Notes: generated by a model from the letters alone, not told the origin. 64,000 bases of DNA from UBA10649 sp963755335 (GCA_963755335.1 CAVWJW010000002.1:682001-746000); one strand, 5' to 3'. Positions 27,892 through 37,292 are shown, numbered from the stretch's first letter. Translations and numbers: made by a program.

Positions 27892-28814
27892 ATGTACCTG
27901 CTTGCCGCATTCCTGTTCGCCCTGAACGGGGTCATCGCCAAGGACGCCCTTAACGCGGGCTTCGACGCGATGCACCTGACCGCAGCTGCGCAACGCGGGA
28001 GCGATGGTCGTCCTCGTCGCCTACATCGCGATCCGCCACCGGGACCGGTTCCGCGTCACCCGGCGCGAACTGCCGTTCCTCATCACCTACGGCGTCGTCG
28101 CGTTCACTCTGGTCCAGTACCTGTACTTCCTGACGATCTCGCGGTTGAACGTCGGGATCGGCACGCTTCTGGCGTTCCTCGCCCCCGTGATGGTGGCACT
28201 GTGGCTGCGGTTCGCTCGCAAGACCGCCGTCGACAACCGCATCTGGCTCGCCATCGGGCTCACCGTGATCGGCCTGGTCATGGTCGCCCAGGTCTGGTCC
28301 GGGCTCAGCCTCGATCCCGTCGGCGTCGCCGCCGGGCTGCTGTGCGCGGTCGCGCTCGCGGCGTACTGGCTTCTGGGCGAGCGCGGACAGGAGCATCGCG
28401 ATGCCGTGTCGCTGACCATGTGGGGATTCATCTTCGCGACCATCGCGTGGGCGTTCGTGGCGCCGTGGTGGAACTTCCCCTGTCCCGATCCTCAACGTAA
28501 CCACCGAGCCGCTCATCGACGGCGGACCGGGCCTGCCCGTGTGGGCGCTGATGGTGTGGGGCGTGCTCATGGGGACGGTCGCACCGTTCCTGCTCGTGCT
28601 GGGGTCGCTGCGCCGCATCGGCGCCCAGCGAGCCGGGATCGTCGGCACGACCGAGCCGTTGTGGGCCGCGCTGATCGGCCTGGCCCTGCTCGGCGAGACG
28701 TTCACGCCGACGCAGGCCGTGGGCGGCGTGGTCGTGCTGGCGGGCGTGATCGTCGCCGAGACGGCGCGGACGCCCCCGCTCACGCCGGGGGAATTTCCCC
28801 AGATCCTCGAGTGA
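27892..28814 (+). CDS. EamA/DMT family transporter (frameshifted)
   Basis: About 307 residues and ten expected helices after repair. The N-terminus YLLAAFLFALNGVIAKDAL reads from the ATG at 27892. An indel near 27985 leads to GAMVVLVAYIAIRHRDRFRV and a long clean stretch with LFYLYFLTIS-like and LLAFLAPVMVALWLRF helices. A second indel near 28480 leads to LPVWALMVWGVLMGTVAPFLL and AGIVGTTEPLWAALIGLALLGE, the hallmark of the second EamA repeat. It probably exports a small metabolite. It ends 35 bases inside the convergent LacI gene. Confidence 0.8.
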
Positions 28815-29832
28815 TCAGGCGCGACGGGACGACGTACGTGTCCGTCGGCTCGGACCAGCTGCTCATGCGACGGAAGAGCAGCTCAGCGGCGAGGTGGCCG
28901 ATGGCTCGGGCGTCCTGCGCGACCACGGTGACCGCAGGCTCGAGGAGGTCGGCGAGCGCGAAGTCGTCATAGCCGACGAGGGCGATCGAGTGCGCCAGGC
29001 CCACCTCTCTAAGCGCGCGGACGGTACCCATGGTGATGAGGTTCTGTGCGCTGAAGATCGCGGTGGGCGGCTCGTCGAGGGCAAGGAGTCCCCGCGCCAC
29101 AGCCATCGCGTCAGCCGAGTCCTGGGCACCGTGATGAACGAGTCGGGAGTCGATCGCGGCCCCCGCGGCAGCCATCGCATCCACGAAGCCGCGGTGCCGC
29201 TCCTGCTCGGTGATCAACGTCGCCTGACCTCCGATGAACGCGATCCGGCGATGCCCCCGGTCCAGGAGGTGCCGCACGGCCTGCGCCGAGGCCACGCGGT
29301 TGTCGGTGACCACGACGTCCGTGTCGACGCCGTGCGGTCGACGGTCGATGCACACGATGGGCAGGCCACTGCGGAGCTCGTTGGTGAGATACCCCTGCTC
29401 GGGAGCCGTTGGGGCGAGGATCAGCCCGTCCACCCGTCGCGACGCGAAGGCGGACACGAGATCGCGCTCCAGGGCGGGGTCGCGATCGAGGCTGGCGGCG
29501 ATCACGGCCACCCGGCGCTGGCGGGCCACCTCCTCCACTCCGCGATGGATCGCCGAGAAGAACTCGTTCGCGACGTCCTCGACGAGCAGGCCCAGTGTGC
29601 TGGTGCGCTGGTCCGAACGGCGCAGGTTGCTGGCCGTCAGGTTCGGCCGGTAGTCGAGCTGCTCCGCCGCTCGCTCGACTCGCAAGACCAGCTCGTCGCT
29701 GACTCCTGCCTCGCGATTGACCACTCGGGAGACGGTCTTGAGGCTCACTCCGGCCAATGCGGCGACATCGCGCATGGTGGCCCGTGAGCGCGCTCCGCCT
29801 GCGCCCTCGACTGGCTTAGATAACGTTGTCAT
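28780..29832 (-). CDS. LacI family transcriptional regulator of the sugar/cyclitol operon
   Basis: 350 residues. The N-terminal helix-turn-helix with hinge is classic LacI: MRDVAALAGVSLKTVSRVVN and RVERAAEQLDYRPNLTASNLR. The C-terminal sugar-binding domain includes VDGLILAPTA, PIVCIDRRPHG and IALVGYDDF. It should repress the divergent ABC transporter operon until a ligand binds. The evidence is direct: a palindrome GACAACGTTGTC sits on that operon's promoter, and a near-copy GATAACGTTGTC overlaps this gene's start codon, implying autoregulation. Start ATG 29832; the later ATG at codon 20 is too close to the DNA-binding helix to be preferred. Confidence 0.93.
   Translation of the reverse strand: MTTLSKPVEGAGGARSRATMRDVAALAGVSLKTVSRVVNREAGVSDELVLRVERAAEQLDYRPNLTASNLRRSDQRTSTLGLLVEDVANEFFSAIHRGVEEVARQRRVAVIAASLDRDPALERDLVSAFASRRVDGLILAPTAPEQGYLTNELRSGLPIVCIDRRPHGVDTDVVVTDNRVASAQAVRHLLDRGHRRIAFIGGQATLITEQERHRGFVDAMAAAGAAIDSRLVHHGAQDSADAMAVARGLLALDEPPTAIFSAQNLITMGTVRALREVGLAHSIALVGYDDFALADLLEPAVTVVAQDARAIGHLAAELLFRRMSSWSEPTDTYVVPSRLITRGSGEIPPA
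29819..29830. promoter_or_regulatory. LacI-type operator at the regulator's own start codon
   Basis: GATAACGTTGTC differs by one base from the perfect palindrome at 29896-29907 and has the central CG typical of LacI-family operators. It overlaps the lacI-type gene start (29832), so binding would block its own expression. Confidence 0.65.
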
Positions 29833-29862
29833 TACGAAGCGGGAGTATTACAGACTTCCCTC

Positions 29863-29891
29863 TTGACGGTAAATGGCTGAGCCGCTAGAAA
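29863..29891 (+). promoter_or_regulatory. Promoter of the sugar/cyclitol ABC operon
   Basis: A -35 box TTGACG (29863-29868), a 17-base spacer and a -10 box TAGAAA (29886-29891) match sigma-70 consensus spacing. The predicted start at about 29898 falls inside the operator at 29896-29907, giving direct repression. Confidence 0.65.
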
Positions 29892-29895
29892 GTGC

Positions 29896-29907
29896 GACAA
29901 CGTTGTC
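29896..29907. promoter_or_regulatory. Palindromic LacI-type operator on the ABC operon promoter
   Basis: GACAACGTTGTC is a perfect 12-base palindrome centred on CG at the predicted transcription start. A further half-site GACAACG lies at 29919-29925. The near-copy at the regulator gene supports specificity. Confidence 0.75.
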
Positions 29908-30081
29908 AGACCGGGTCTGACAACGCCATGAGGAAGAACGGCATGGCCGAGTCGCCCGCGGTCGATCACCGTAACGGTTCGGTATCAAGGTTCTGGCTTG
30001 TCTCGCCAACAGCGGGGCGGGGCAATAGACATGTCGAACGACCACTGTGTCGCAACCACCCACCCTTCGAAGGGACACCAC

Positions 30082-31300
30082 ATGACTCACCGCTTGACCC
30101 GCGGAAAGGCCATGGCTGCCGTTGCAGTCGTCGGCGCCTTGTCCGTGACTTTGGCGGCTTGTAGCTCCAGCACGTCGTCGAACGCGACGTCGTCGGCTGC
30201 AGCAGTTGCCTCCTCGGCCGCTGCTGTCGCCTCGTCGGCTGCAGCCTCGGCTGCTCCCGCGTCGTCGGCCGCCGGCTCTGCTGCTGGCTCGGCTGCGGCG
30301 GGCGGCCCCATCGCCGTCTCGCTGATCACCAAGGACTCCACCAACCCGTTCTTCGTCGCCATGCAGGCCGGCGCGAAGAAGGCCGGTGACGAGAACGGTG
30401 TCGACATCACCATCGCCTCCGGCAAGGCATGAGGGCGACGACCAGGGCCAGATCACGGCCATTGAGAACGCCATCGCGCAGGGCCAGAAGGGCATCCTGA
30501 TCACCCCGATGTCCGTCAACGTCAACAGCGCCATCAAGAAGGCACGTGACGCCGGCCTCTACGTGATCGCCCTCGACACCCCGACCGATCCGCCGGACGT
30601 CGTCGACATCACCTTCGCCACCGACAACTGCGTCGCCGGCGAGGCCATCGGCCAGTGGACCGGCGGCAAGCTCGCTGGCGCCAAGGCCACCATCGCGCAG
30701 CTGGTCATCTTCAACGACCGCGTCGTCTCGGTGGACTACTGCCGCGCCAACGGGTTCCTCAAGGGCCTCGGCGTCGACGTTCCTGACCCCAAGGACATGA
30801 ACTCGGCAGCGAAGACCGGCAAGTACACGACCGGCAAGGGTGGCGACTACGAGATCGTCTGCGTTGAGGCCACGGGCGCCAACCAGGACGGCGGCCAGAA
30901 GGGCATGGAGAACTGCCTCTCCAAGAACCCTGACATCAACGTCGTCTACACGATCAACGAGCCGACCGCTCAGGGCGCCGATGCGGCGCTCACGGCTGCC
31001 GGCAAGACGCCCGGCAAGGACGTCTACGTCGTCTCCGTCGATGGCGGCAAGGCCGGCGTCCAGTCGGTCGTCGACGGCGGCATCCAGGCCACCTCGCAGC
31101 AGTACCCGCTGAAGATGGCGGAAGAGGGCGTCAAGGCCATCAAGACGGTTGCTGAAGGCGGCACCCCGCCGGCACCGACCTCGGCCGACGGCACCTTCTT
31201 CGACACGGGCGTCACCCTGTGCACCAACGATCCTCAGGACACGGTCACGGTTGCCCCGCAGAAGGACGCGCAGTACTGCCTCGACAACGCCTGGGGCTAA
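30082..31300 (+). CDS. Sugar ABC transporter substrate-binding lipoprotein (frameshifted)
   Basis: About 405 residues after repair. The signal ends in a lipobox (VTLAAC), so Cys is lipidated and the protein is tethered outside the membrane. A linker of about 55 Ala/Ser residues follows. The binding domain begins IAVSLITKDSTNPFFVAMQAG, typical of the ribose/fructose/inositol (type I) binding family. One extra base near 30428 shifts the frame to HEGDDQGQITAIENAIAQG, and the rest is intact. The start ATG at 30082 has AAGGGA upstream. First gene of the LacI-controlled operon; a 38-base palindrome follows it. Confidence 0.9.
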
Positions 31301-31323
31301 TCCCACTGCGTTGAGATAGCACG

Positions 31324-31361
31324 GAAGAGGGGCGGCAATCCGCGGATTGCCGCCCCTCTTC
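31324..31361 (+). terminator. 38-base perfect palindrome between binding protein and permease genes
   Basis: Two 19-base arms are exact complements with no spacer (AGAGGGGCGGCAATCCG core). It sits 23 bases after the binding-protein stop and 56 bases before the permease start. In ABC operons such hairpins partly terminate or protect mRNA so the binding protein is made in excess. Read here as an attenuating stem-loop, not a full stop. Confidence 0.7.
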
Positions 31362-31417
31362 GGTCCCAGTTGGATACCGTCGCATTCATCCCATAGGCCA
31401 TCGTCGGAGGGCCCAAA

Positions 31418-32473
31418 GTGAGCACAGCAACCCCGGAGACGGTGGATCTCGCCGAGGAGTTCATGGAGCGCACCAGCCCCATGCAGCGAGTCCAGTCCGT
31501 CCTACACAAGTACCCCTGGCTCAGCCCGCTCATCGTCCTCGTCGTCGCGATGATCGTCTTCTACGTCGCCAACCATCGCTTCCTGCTGCCGGGCAACCTG
31601 TCGTTCCTCACGCAGCAGACCGTCATCGTCGGAACGCTCGCCATCGCCCAGACGCTGGTCATCCTCACCGCCGGCATCGATCTGAGCATCGGCGCCATCA
31701 TGATCTTCAGCCAGATGGTCATGGCGAACCTCGCCGTCGATCCGACGGCGTCGAACGTCCTCCCGATCGCGGGGCAGAACGCCTACCTCGCCATCACCGT
31801 CGGCATCCTCGCGGGCGTCCTCGCGGGTGGCCTCAACGGCTTCCTGATCACCCGGTTCAACCTGCCGCCGTTCATCGTCACCCTTGGCACGCTGTCCATC
31901 TGGACGGCCATCACCCTGCTGCTGTTCAAGGCGCGCACGATCCAGGGCCCCGAGATGCCTGACCAGATGACGTGGCTCGGCAACACGTTCAAGATCGGCA
32001 GCTTCCAGCTGCTGTACGGCGTCATCGTCATGGTGATCATGTACGCGATCTTCGGCTACATCCTGCGAAACACGGCGTGGGGCCTGCACATCTACGCGGT
32101 CGGTGACGATCCCGCGGCCGCCCAGCTGTCGGGTATCTCGACCAAGCGCGTGCTGTTCAGCGTGTACCTGGTCTCCGGCCTCATCATCGGCATCAGCGCA
32201 CTCATCACTCTCGGACGAGTCGGCTCGGGCAGCCCGAACGTCGACCCGCTGATCAACCTCGACACCATCACCGCCGTCGTGATCGGCGGCACGTCGCTGT
32301 TCGGTGGCCGTGGCACCCTGCTCGGGACCCTGATCGGCGCACTCATCATCGTGGTTGTCGAGAACGGCCTCTCGCTGGCGGGCCTCGACCAGGCGTATCG
32401 CGTTCTCGCGGTCGGCATCCTCGTGATCGCCGCCGTGGCCATCGACCAGTGGATCAGGAAGGTGAAGACATGA
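31418..32473 (+). CDS. Sugar ABC transporter permease (ribose/inositol type)
   Basis: 351 residues, about ten helices, BPD_transp_2 family as in RbsC, FrcC and inositol permeases. Landmarks are TLVILTAGIDLSIGAIM, LPPFIVTLGTLSIWT and GGTSLFGGRGTLLGTLIGAL. A single permease gene suggests a homodimer. The start GTG at 31418 has GGAGGG 7 bases upstream. The stop overlaps the ATPase start (ATGA). Confidence 0.93.
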   Translation: MSTATPETVDLAEEFMERTSPMQRVQSVLHKYPWLSPLIVLVVAMIVFYVANHRFLLPGNLSFLTQQTVIVGTLAIAQTLVILTAGIDLSIGAIMIFSQMVMANLAVDPTASNVLPIAGQNAYLAITVGILAGVLAGGLNGFLITRFNLPPFIVTLGTLSIWTAITLLLFKARTIQGPEMPDQMTWLGNTFKIGSFQLLYGVIVMVIMYAIFGYILRNTAWGLHIYAVGDDPAAAQLSGISTKRVLFSVYLVSGLIIGISALITLGRVGSGSPNVDPLINLDTITAVVIGGTSLFGGRGTLLGTLIGALIIVVVENGLSLAGLDQAYRVLAVGILVIAAVAIDQWIRKVKT

Positions 32474-33300
32474 CCGCGGAGCTTGCGACGCTGCAGCCGA
32501 TCCTCACGGGAACGGGGCTCGTCAAGACGTTCGGTCGAGTCGTGGCGCTCGATGGTGCGAACCTCGAGCTGTACCCGGGCGAGGTTCTGGCCGTCGTCGG
32601 CGACAACGGCGCCGGCAAGTCCAGCCTGATCAAGTGCTTCTCGGGAGCCCACACGCCTGACGCCGGCGAGATGACGGTCGAGGGCGAGAGCGTGGAATTC
32701 AAGAGCACGCATGAGGCACGTGAGCACGGCATCGAGACGGTGTTCCAGACCCTGGCCGTCGCGCCCGCTCTCGACATCGCGTCCAACATGTACCTCGGCC
32801 GCGAGGTGCGCAAGAAGGGCATCGCCGGGAGCGTCTTTCGGTCCCTCGACAAGAAGGCCATGCGTAAGGAGGCCGCCGCCCACCTGAAGAACCTGGGCAT
32901 CAGCACGCTGCAGAACATCACCCAGGCGGTCGAGACCCTCTCCGGTGGCCAGCGCCAGGCCGTTGCGGTTGCCCGCGCGGCAGCGTTCGGCAGCAAGGTC
33001 ATCATCCTCGACGAGCCGACGGCCGCACTGGGCGTCAACGAGTCGGCGCGCGTGCTGAAGATGATCCAGGACCTCCGCGATCGCGGCATCCCGGTCATCC
33101 TCATCTCGCACAACATGCCGCAGGTGTTCGAGGTGGCCGACCGCATCCACGTCGCCCGCCTCGGCAAGCGGGCCGCCGTCGTCACCCCGCAGACGGCATC
33201 GATGAACGACGTGGTCGCCATCATGACGGGAGCCATGACGGTGCCGGAGGAGCAGCAGCAGCTGGCTCCTGTGCGCATCCCCGCGCCGTTGACCGAGTAG
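32470..33300 (+). CDS. Sugar ABC transporter ATP-binding protein (single cassette)
   Basis: 276 residues with one nucleotide-binding domain: Walker A VVGDNGAGKSSLIK, signature LSGGQRQAVAVARA, Walker B VIILDEPTAALG, switch His in LISHNM. Unlike RbsA or XylG it has only one cassette, as in FrcA-type systems, so it would act as a homodimer. Start ATG 32470 overlaps the permease stop. Followed after 23 bases by a Gfo/Idh oxidoreductase gene. Confidence 0.92.
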   Translation: MTAELATLQPILTGTGLVKTFGRVVALDGANLELYPGEVLAVVGDNGAGKSSLIKCFSGAHTPDAGEMTVEGESVEFKSTHEAREHGIETVFQTLAVAPALDIASNMYLGREVRKKGIAGSVFRSLDKKAMRKEAAAHLKNLGISTLQNITQAVETLSGGQRQAVAVARAAAFGSKVIILDEPTAALGVNESARVLKMIQDLRDRGIPVILISHNMPQVFEVADRIHVARLGKRAAVVTPQTASMNDVVAIMTGAMTVPEEQQQLAPVRIPAPLTE

Positions 33301-33323
33301 CGCACCACGGCAAGTTGACGGTC

Positions 33324-34352
33324 ATGCGGCTCGGCCTGGTCGGCTACGGATTGGGCGGTCGGTACTTCCACGCGCCGTTCATCGAGGCAGCCGACGACGT
33401 GACGCTCGCCGGCGTCGTCACGAACTCACCGACGCGGCGAGCCGAACTGGCCAAGGACTTCCCCGACGTGCCGGTGTACGCGTCGATGACGGACCTGCTC
33501 GACGCGGGCGTCGACGCCGTGACGATCACGACGCCGCCGCAGACCCGCAGGGATCTCGTCCTTGAGGCGATCGCGGCGGGCATCCCGACGATCGCCGACA
33601 AGCCCTTCGCCCCGGATGCCGACGCGGCCCGGGCGCTGGTCGCCGCGGCGCAGGACGCCGGGGTTCCGGTGTCGGTGTTCCACAACCGTCGGTGGGACGC
33701 CGATGTGCGCACGTTGGCGAAGGTGCTGGAGAGCGGCGCACTCGGCGACCTGTGGAGCATCGAGTCGCGCTTCGAGCTGGACCTCGCCGACTACCTCGAT
33801 CCCGGTCCTGACGGCGGCCTTCTTCGCGACCTCGGGGCGCACCTGGTCGACCAGATGGTGTGGCTGCAGGGCCCGGTCAGCTCGGTCTTCTGCTGCATGG
33901 ACTGGCTCGACCTCCCCGAGGGCCGCACCGACGCCTTCTTCACGATCACGATGCAGCACGCGAACGGCGTGCGATCGACCGTGACGGCCGGGAAGGTCAA
34001 CCGACTCGACGCGAAGGAGTACCGCGCCTACGGGACTGATGGTTCGTATGTCTCGCGTGGCACCGACGTGCAGGCCACGTCGATCTTCGCTGGCGACCGC
34101 CCCATCGACCTCGGCGCGCGCTGGGGATACGAGGCCGAGCCGCTGTGGGGCGTCCTGCGCACGGCGGACGGCGTCACGCCGGTGCCGTCCGAACAGGGCG
34201 CGTACCAGGACTACTACTCGCAGTTCGCCGCAGCGCTGCGTGGTGATACCGAGTTCCCGGTGCCGGCCGCCGACGTCATTCCCACCCTCGAGGTCCTCGA
34301 TGCCGCTCGGGCCAGCGAGGCGGGCCGGTGCGTCGTCCATCTCCCGGGCTGA
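33324..34352 (+). CDS. Gfo/Idh/MocA family oxidoreductase
   Basis: 342 residues. The Rossmann motif RLGLVGYGLGGRYFHAPF is at the N-terminus and the conserved ADKPFAPDA (usually EKP) lysine motif is near residue 95. The C-terminal alpha/beta domain includes GLLRDLGAHLVDQM, with the H-x-x-D/Q pair near the active site. It oxidises a hydroxyl group of a sugar or cyclitol with NAD(P). Start ATG 33324, 23 bases after the ATPase gene and in the same direction, so probably in the LacI-controlled operon. Confidence 0.88.
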   Translation: MRLGLVGYGLGGRYFHAPFIEAADDVTLAGVVTNSPTRRAELAKDFPDVPVYASMTDLLDAGVDAVTITTPPQTRRDLVLEAIAAGIPTIADKPFAPDADAARALVAAAQDAGVPVSVFHNRRWDADVRTLAKVLESGALGDLWSIESRFELDLADYLDPGPDGGLLRDLGAHLVDQMVWLQGPVSSVFCCMDWLDLPEGRTDAFFTITMQHANGVRSTVTAGKVNRLDAKEYRAYGTDGSYVSRGTDVQATSIFAGDRPIDLGARWGYEAEPLWGVLRTADGVTPVPSEQGAYQDYYSQFAAALRGDTEFPVPAADVIPTLEVLDAARASEAGRCVVHLPG

Positions 34353-34368
34353 TGGACCGACGTTCCAG

Positions 34369-34398
34369 TTGAAGACTATGTCAGGACATTAGTAGTAT
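34369..34398 (+). promoter_or_regulatory. Putative promoter of the IolE-like gene
   Basis: TTGAAG (34369-34374), an 18-base spacer and TAGTAT (34393-34398) precede the ATG at 34438, whose ribosome site GGAG is at 34430. No copy of the GACAACGTTGTC operator is present here. Confidence 0.45.
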
Positions 34399-34437
34399 TC
34401 ACGAAGTCGTTGGGACGACGAGCGGAATGGAGCAATC

Positions 34438-35334
34438 ATGACCACGGCATTCCTCGATCGCGTGGCGGGCGCCCCATGCTCGTGGGGCATCTGCGAGCAG
34501 CCGGACTGGGGCATCAACCTGTCCGCCACCCGGGTCCTCGACGAGCTGACGTCCGTCGGCCTGCATGCCATCGAGCTCGGTGACGACGGCTTCTTCCCCG
34601 ACTCCAACGACGAGACGAAGGCGCTGTTGGACTCCTACGGGGTCCGCATGCTGGCAGGCTTCGTGTCGATCCAGCTGCATGATCCGTCGCGGCGCGACGA
34701 GATGGTGGCCGAAGCCGAGCGGATGGCGAGTCGACTGTCGGGCACCGGCGCGGAGTTCTTCGTCTCCGCCGCCGTCGCCGACTATGACTGGCGCGCGCCC
34801 ACGCCGCTCGACGCGGCTGGATTCGCGGACCTTGCGGAGGGCATCCGGATCGTCGACGGGATCTGCGCCACGTACGGCCTGACCCAGGTCCTGCACCCCC
34901 ACCTGGGCACCCAGGTCGAGACCCTGCGCGATGTCGAGATGGCACTGGCTGCCACGGATGTGAAGTGGGTGCTCGACACCGGCCACCTCTACATTGGCGG
35001 CACGGACCCGGCCTGGTTCGCCCGCGAGCATGGCGACCGGGTCGGGCTGGTCCACCTGAAGGACGTGAAGGCGGAGATCGGGCGGCGACGCCTCGCCGGC
35101 GAGATCACCACCCGCCAGGGCGTCGACATGGGCCTGTTCCCCCCTCTGGGCCAGGGCGACGTGCCCCTCAAGGAGACCGTCCTGGCAATGGAGGCCGGCG
35201 GCTACACCGGCTGGTACGTCCACGAGCAGGACACCGCGATCGTCGCCGAGCCGCCGGCAGGCACCGGGCCGGTCGAGGATCTTCGCTCGTCGCTGCAGTT
35301 CCTCACGGTCGACGTGGTACCCGCGATTCCCTGA
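34438..35334 (+). CDS. IolE-like TIM-barrel isomerase/dehydratase
   Basis: 298 residues of the xylose-isomerase-like TIM-barrel superfamily. The N-terminus GAPCSWGICEQPDWG resembles the A-P-x-S/A-W start of 2-keto-myo-inositol dehydratase (IolE) and inosose isomerase. Metal-ligand regions are AIELGDDG, LHPHLGTQVE (His), WVLDTGHLY (Asp, His) and GLVHLKDVK (His, Asp). A role in processing an oxidised cyclitol is likely by context and similarity, though other hydroxy-pyruvate or sugar isomerases cannot be excluded. ATG at 34438 with GGAG 5 bases before. Confidence 0.82.
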   Translation: MTTAFLDRVAGAPCSWGICEQPDWGINLSATRVLDELTSVGLHAIELGDDGFFPDSNDETKALLDSYGVRMLAGFVSIQLHDPSRRDEMVAEAERMASRLSGTGAEFFVSAAVADYDWRAPTPLDAAGFADLAEGIRIVDGICATYGLTQVLHPHLGTQVETLRDVEMALAATDVKWVLDTGHLYIGGTDPAWFAREHGDRVGLVHLKDVKAEIGRRRLAGEITTRQGVDMGLFPPLGQGDVPLKETVLAMEAGGYTGWYVHEQDTAIVAEPPAGTGPVEDLRSSLQFLTVDVVPAIP

Positions 35335-35360
35335 GCCGCTGGCGGCCGATGCGAGGCTGA

Positions 35361-36368
35361 CTACGCGTAGATCGCGGGCTTCGCTGGAAGGTCGATCGCC
35401 ACGCGCTCGCCCGCTCGGTACGCGGCGATCGCGCGGTTGGCCACGACCGTGGCCACGTAGCCGTCCCATGCGCTGGCGCCGGGCATCGGCTGGCCGGTGC
35501 GCACGGCATCGATCCAGCCCTGCAGCTGAAGTCGGTAGGCCTCCGCGAATCGCCCCAGCCACTGCTCCGGCACCCCGACTCCGCGGTGGAAGGACTTGGC
35601 CCGGGTGATGAACGACCCGTCACCCATCATCGACTGGCCGAGCGAGCCCGTGACGCGGCACGCGACGTCGTAGCCGAACTGCGCATTGACGAACGCCTCG
35701 ACCTCGACGAGGACCCCGCTTGCCGACTCCATGATGACCAGCAGCGGATCGCGCTCCCCCTCGTCGGTGAGCGGCCCCGGCTTGCCGGTGAGGACGAGGA
35801 TCGACGCGTACTCCTCGTCGAGCAGCCATCGGCAGATGTCGAACTCGTGCACGACCATGTTCGTGAGCGTGCGCTCGGTAGCCAGTCCGTACGGGGCGGA
35901 CGTGTTCGTGTGCACGTTGTGGACCATCAGCGCCTCGCCGATGCCGTCAGGCGTCAGCTCGGCCTTGAGTGCCGTGTAGCCGGGATCGAATCGCCGCATG
36001 AAGCCCACCTGCATCCGACGGTTCCCCGACGCGGCCTCGGCGTCGACGATCGCCTTGGCCTCTGCCTCCACGACGGCCAGCGGCTTCTCGCAGAGGATCG
36101 GCTTACCTGTGCCGAGAGCCAGCATCGCGTGCTCGGAGTGGATGTCGTCGGGTGAGGCGATCAGGATGGCGTCGACGTCGTCTGCGTCCATCAGTCCTTG
36201 AACCGAGTCGACCGCCCTCGCCCCTACTTCCGATGCCAGCTGACCCGAACGTGCCTGATCGAAGTCGTAGATGACCGAGACGGCGGCGCCCGAGACGGCG
36301 AACGACAGATCACGGATGTGCGAGGCGCCCATGTTCCCGGCGCCGATCACGCCCACGCGAATGCTCAT
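35361..36368 (-). CDS. Gfo/Idh/MocA oxidoreductase, inositol 2-dehydrogenase-like
   Basis: 335 residues. RVGVIGAGNMGASHIRDL is the NAD-binding loop, ILCEKPLA carries the catalytic lysine, and VGFMRRFDPGYTALK is the segment typical of IolG. VVHEFDICRWLL supplies the Asp/His pair. myo-Inositol dehydrogenases oxidise the C2 hydroxyl to inosose. The start is the ATG at 36368; the frame is open far upstream but that stretch is antisense to the AroE-like gene. It is on the strand opposite its neighbours and convergent with the IolE-like gene. Confidence 0.87.
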   Translation of the reverse strand: MSIRVGVIGAGNMGASHIRDLSFAVSGAAVSVIYDFDQARSGQLASEVGARAVDSVQGLMDADDVDAILIASPDDIHSEHAMLALGTGKPILCEKPLAVVEAEAKAIVDAEAASGNRRMQVGFMRRFDPGYTALKAELTPDGIGEALMVHNVHTNTSAPYGLATERTLTNMVVHEFDICRWLLDEEYASILVLTGKPGPLTDEGERDPLLVIMESASGVLVEVEAFVNAQFGYDVACRVTGSLGQSMMGDGSFITRAKSFHRGVGVPEQWLGRFAEAYRLQLQGWIDAVRTGQPMPGASAWDGYVATVVANRAIAAYRAGERVAIDLPAKPAIYA

Positions 36369-36437
36369 GCCCGCATTCTGTCGCAACGGCAGCCTGACTT
36401 CCGGATTAGGCTCCCACCAATCGACCCGAGGAGCCCC

Positions 36438-37292
36438 ATGGCCGCCACGAACTTCCTCAGCCGCATCACCGGCTCGTTCGCCACGTCCGCGGCGCAGAAT
36501 CCGACCGTCGCGATCATGGAGGCGGCGTTCGCGGACGCGGGCCTGGACATCCGGTACGTCAACTGCGAAGTCCCCGCCGACCGGCTGGCCGACGCGGTCC
36601 GCGGCGCCATCGGAATGGGCTGGCTGGGGTTCAACTGCTCCATCCCGCACAAGGTGGCGATCCTCGAGCACCTCGACGAACTGGCGCCGTCGGCCGAGAT
36701 CATCGGTGCCGTCAACTGCGTGGTGATCAGGGACGGTCGGCTGATCGGCGAGAACACCGACGGGCAGGGTTTCGTCGCGTCCCTGCGCCAGGTGGCCGAC
36801 CCTGCCGGTCAGCACGTGGTGGTGCTGGGCGCAGGCGGAGCCGCGCGTGCGATCGCCGTCGAGACGGCGCTGGCCGGTGCGCTCAGCATCACCGTCGTCA
36901 ATCGCACCCCCGAGCGTGGTCAGGCGTTGGCCGACCTCGTCGACACCCGGACCCCGGCGGCCGGCCGGTACCTCCCGTGGACTCCTGCGCTGCACATCCC
37001 GCACGGGACCGGCGTGCTGATCAACGCGACGTCGATCGGCTTCCACCCCGACGAGGACGAGACTCCCGACGTCGACCCGAACTCCCTTCAGGCCGGCACG
37101 GTCGTGGCCGACGTCGTCGCGAACCCACCCCGCACCCGATTCCTCGCCGCCGCCGAGGCGCAGGGCTGCATCACGCTCGACGGGCTGGGCATGCTCGTCA
37201 ACCAGGCCCTCATCGGCGTCCGGCTGTGGACCGGCGAGGACGTGAGCGGCGATGTCATGCGGGCGGTCCTGGAGGAGCTGTTCGGGGCCTGA
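36438..37292 (+). CDS. Shikimate dehydrogenase-like protein (AroE family)
   Basis: 284 residues. The AroE features present are the substrate-side lysine region CSIPHKVAILEHLDEL, the aspartate in ENTDGQGF and the NADP loop VVVLGAGGAARAIAVE, followed by VNRTPERGQALA. The N-terminal P-x-x-H-S-x-S-P motif that holds shikimate is changed to SFATSAAQNPTVAIMEAA. This suggests a different substrate such as quinate or another cyclitol. Location next to IolE- and IolG-like genes, not aro genes, agrees. Start ATG 36438 with GAGGAG upstream; a TAGGCT -10-like hexamer lies about 30 bases before. Confidence 0.8.
   Translation: MAATNFLSRITGSFATSAAQNPTVAIMEAAFADAGLDIRYVNCEVPADRLADAVRGAIGMGWLGFNCSIPHKVAILEHLDELAPSAEIIGAVNCVVIRDGRLIGENTDGQGFVASLRQVADPAGQHVVVLGAGGAARAIAVETALAGALSITVVNRTPERGQALADLVDTRTPAAGRYLPWTPALHIPHGTGVLINATSIGFHPDEDETPDVDPNSLQAGTVVADVVANPPRTRFLAAAEAQGCITLDGLGMLVNQALIGVRLWTGEDVSGDVMRAVLEELFGA

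Noticed and set aside
30420..30432. Programmed frameshift in the binding-protein gene
   Set aside because: No slippery heptamer or pseudoknot is visible, and similar breaks occur in many unrelated genes, so an error is simpler.
36438..37046. An N-terminal extension of the IolG-like gene reaching 37046 on the minus strand
   Set aside because: That extension is antisense to the AroE-like gene and lacks protein-like composition; the NAD-binding start at 36368 fits the family.
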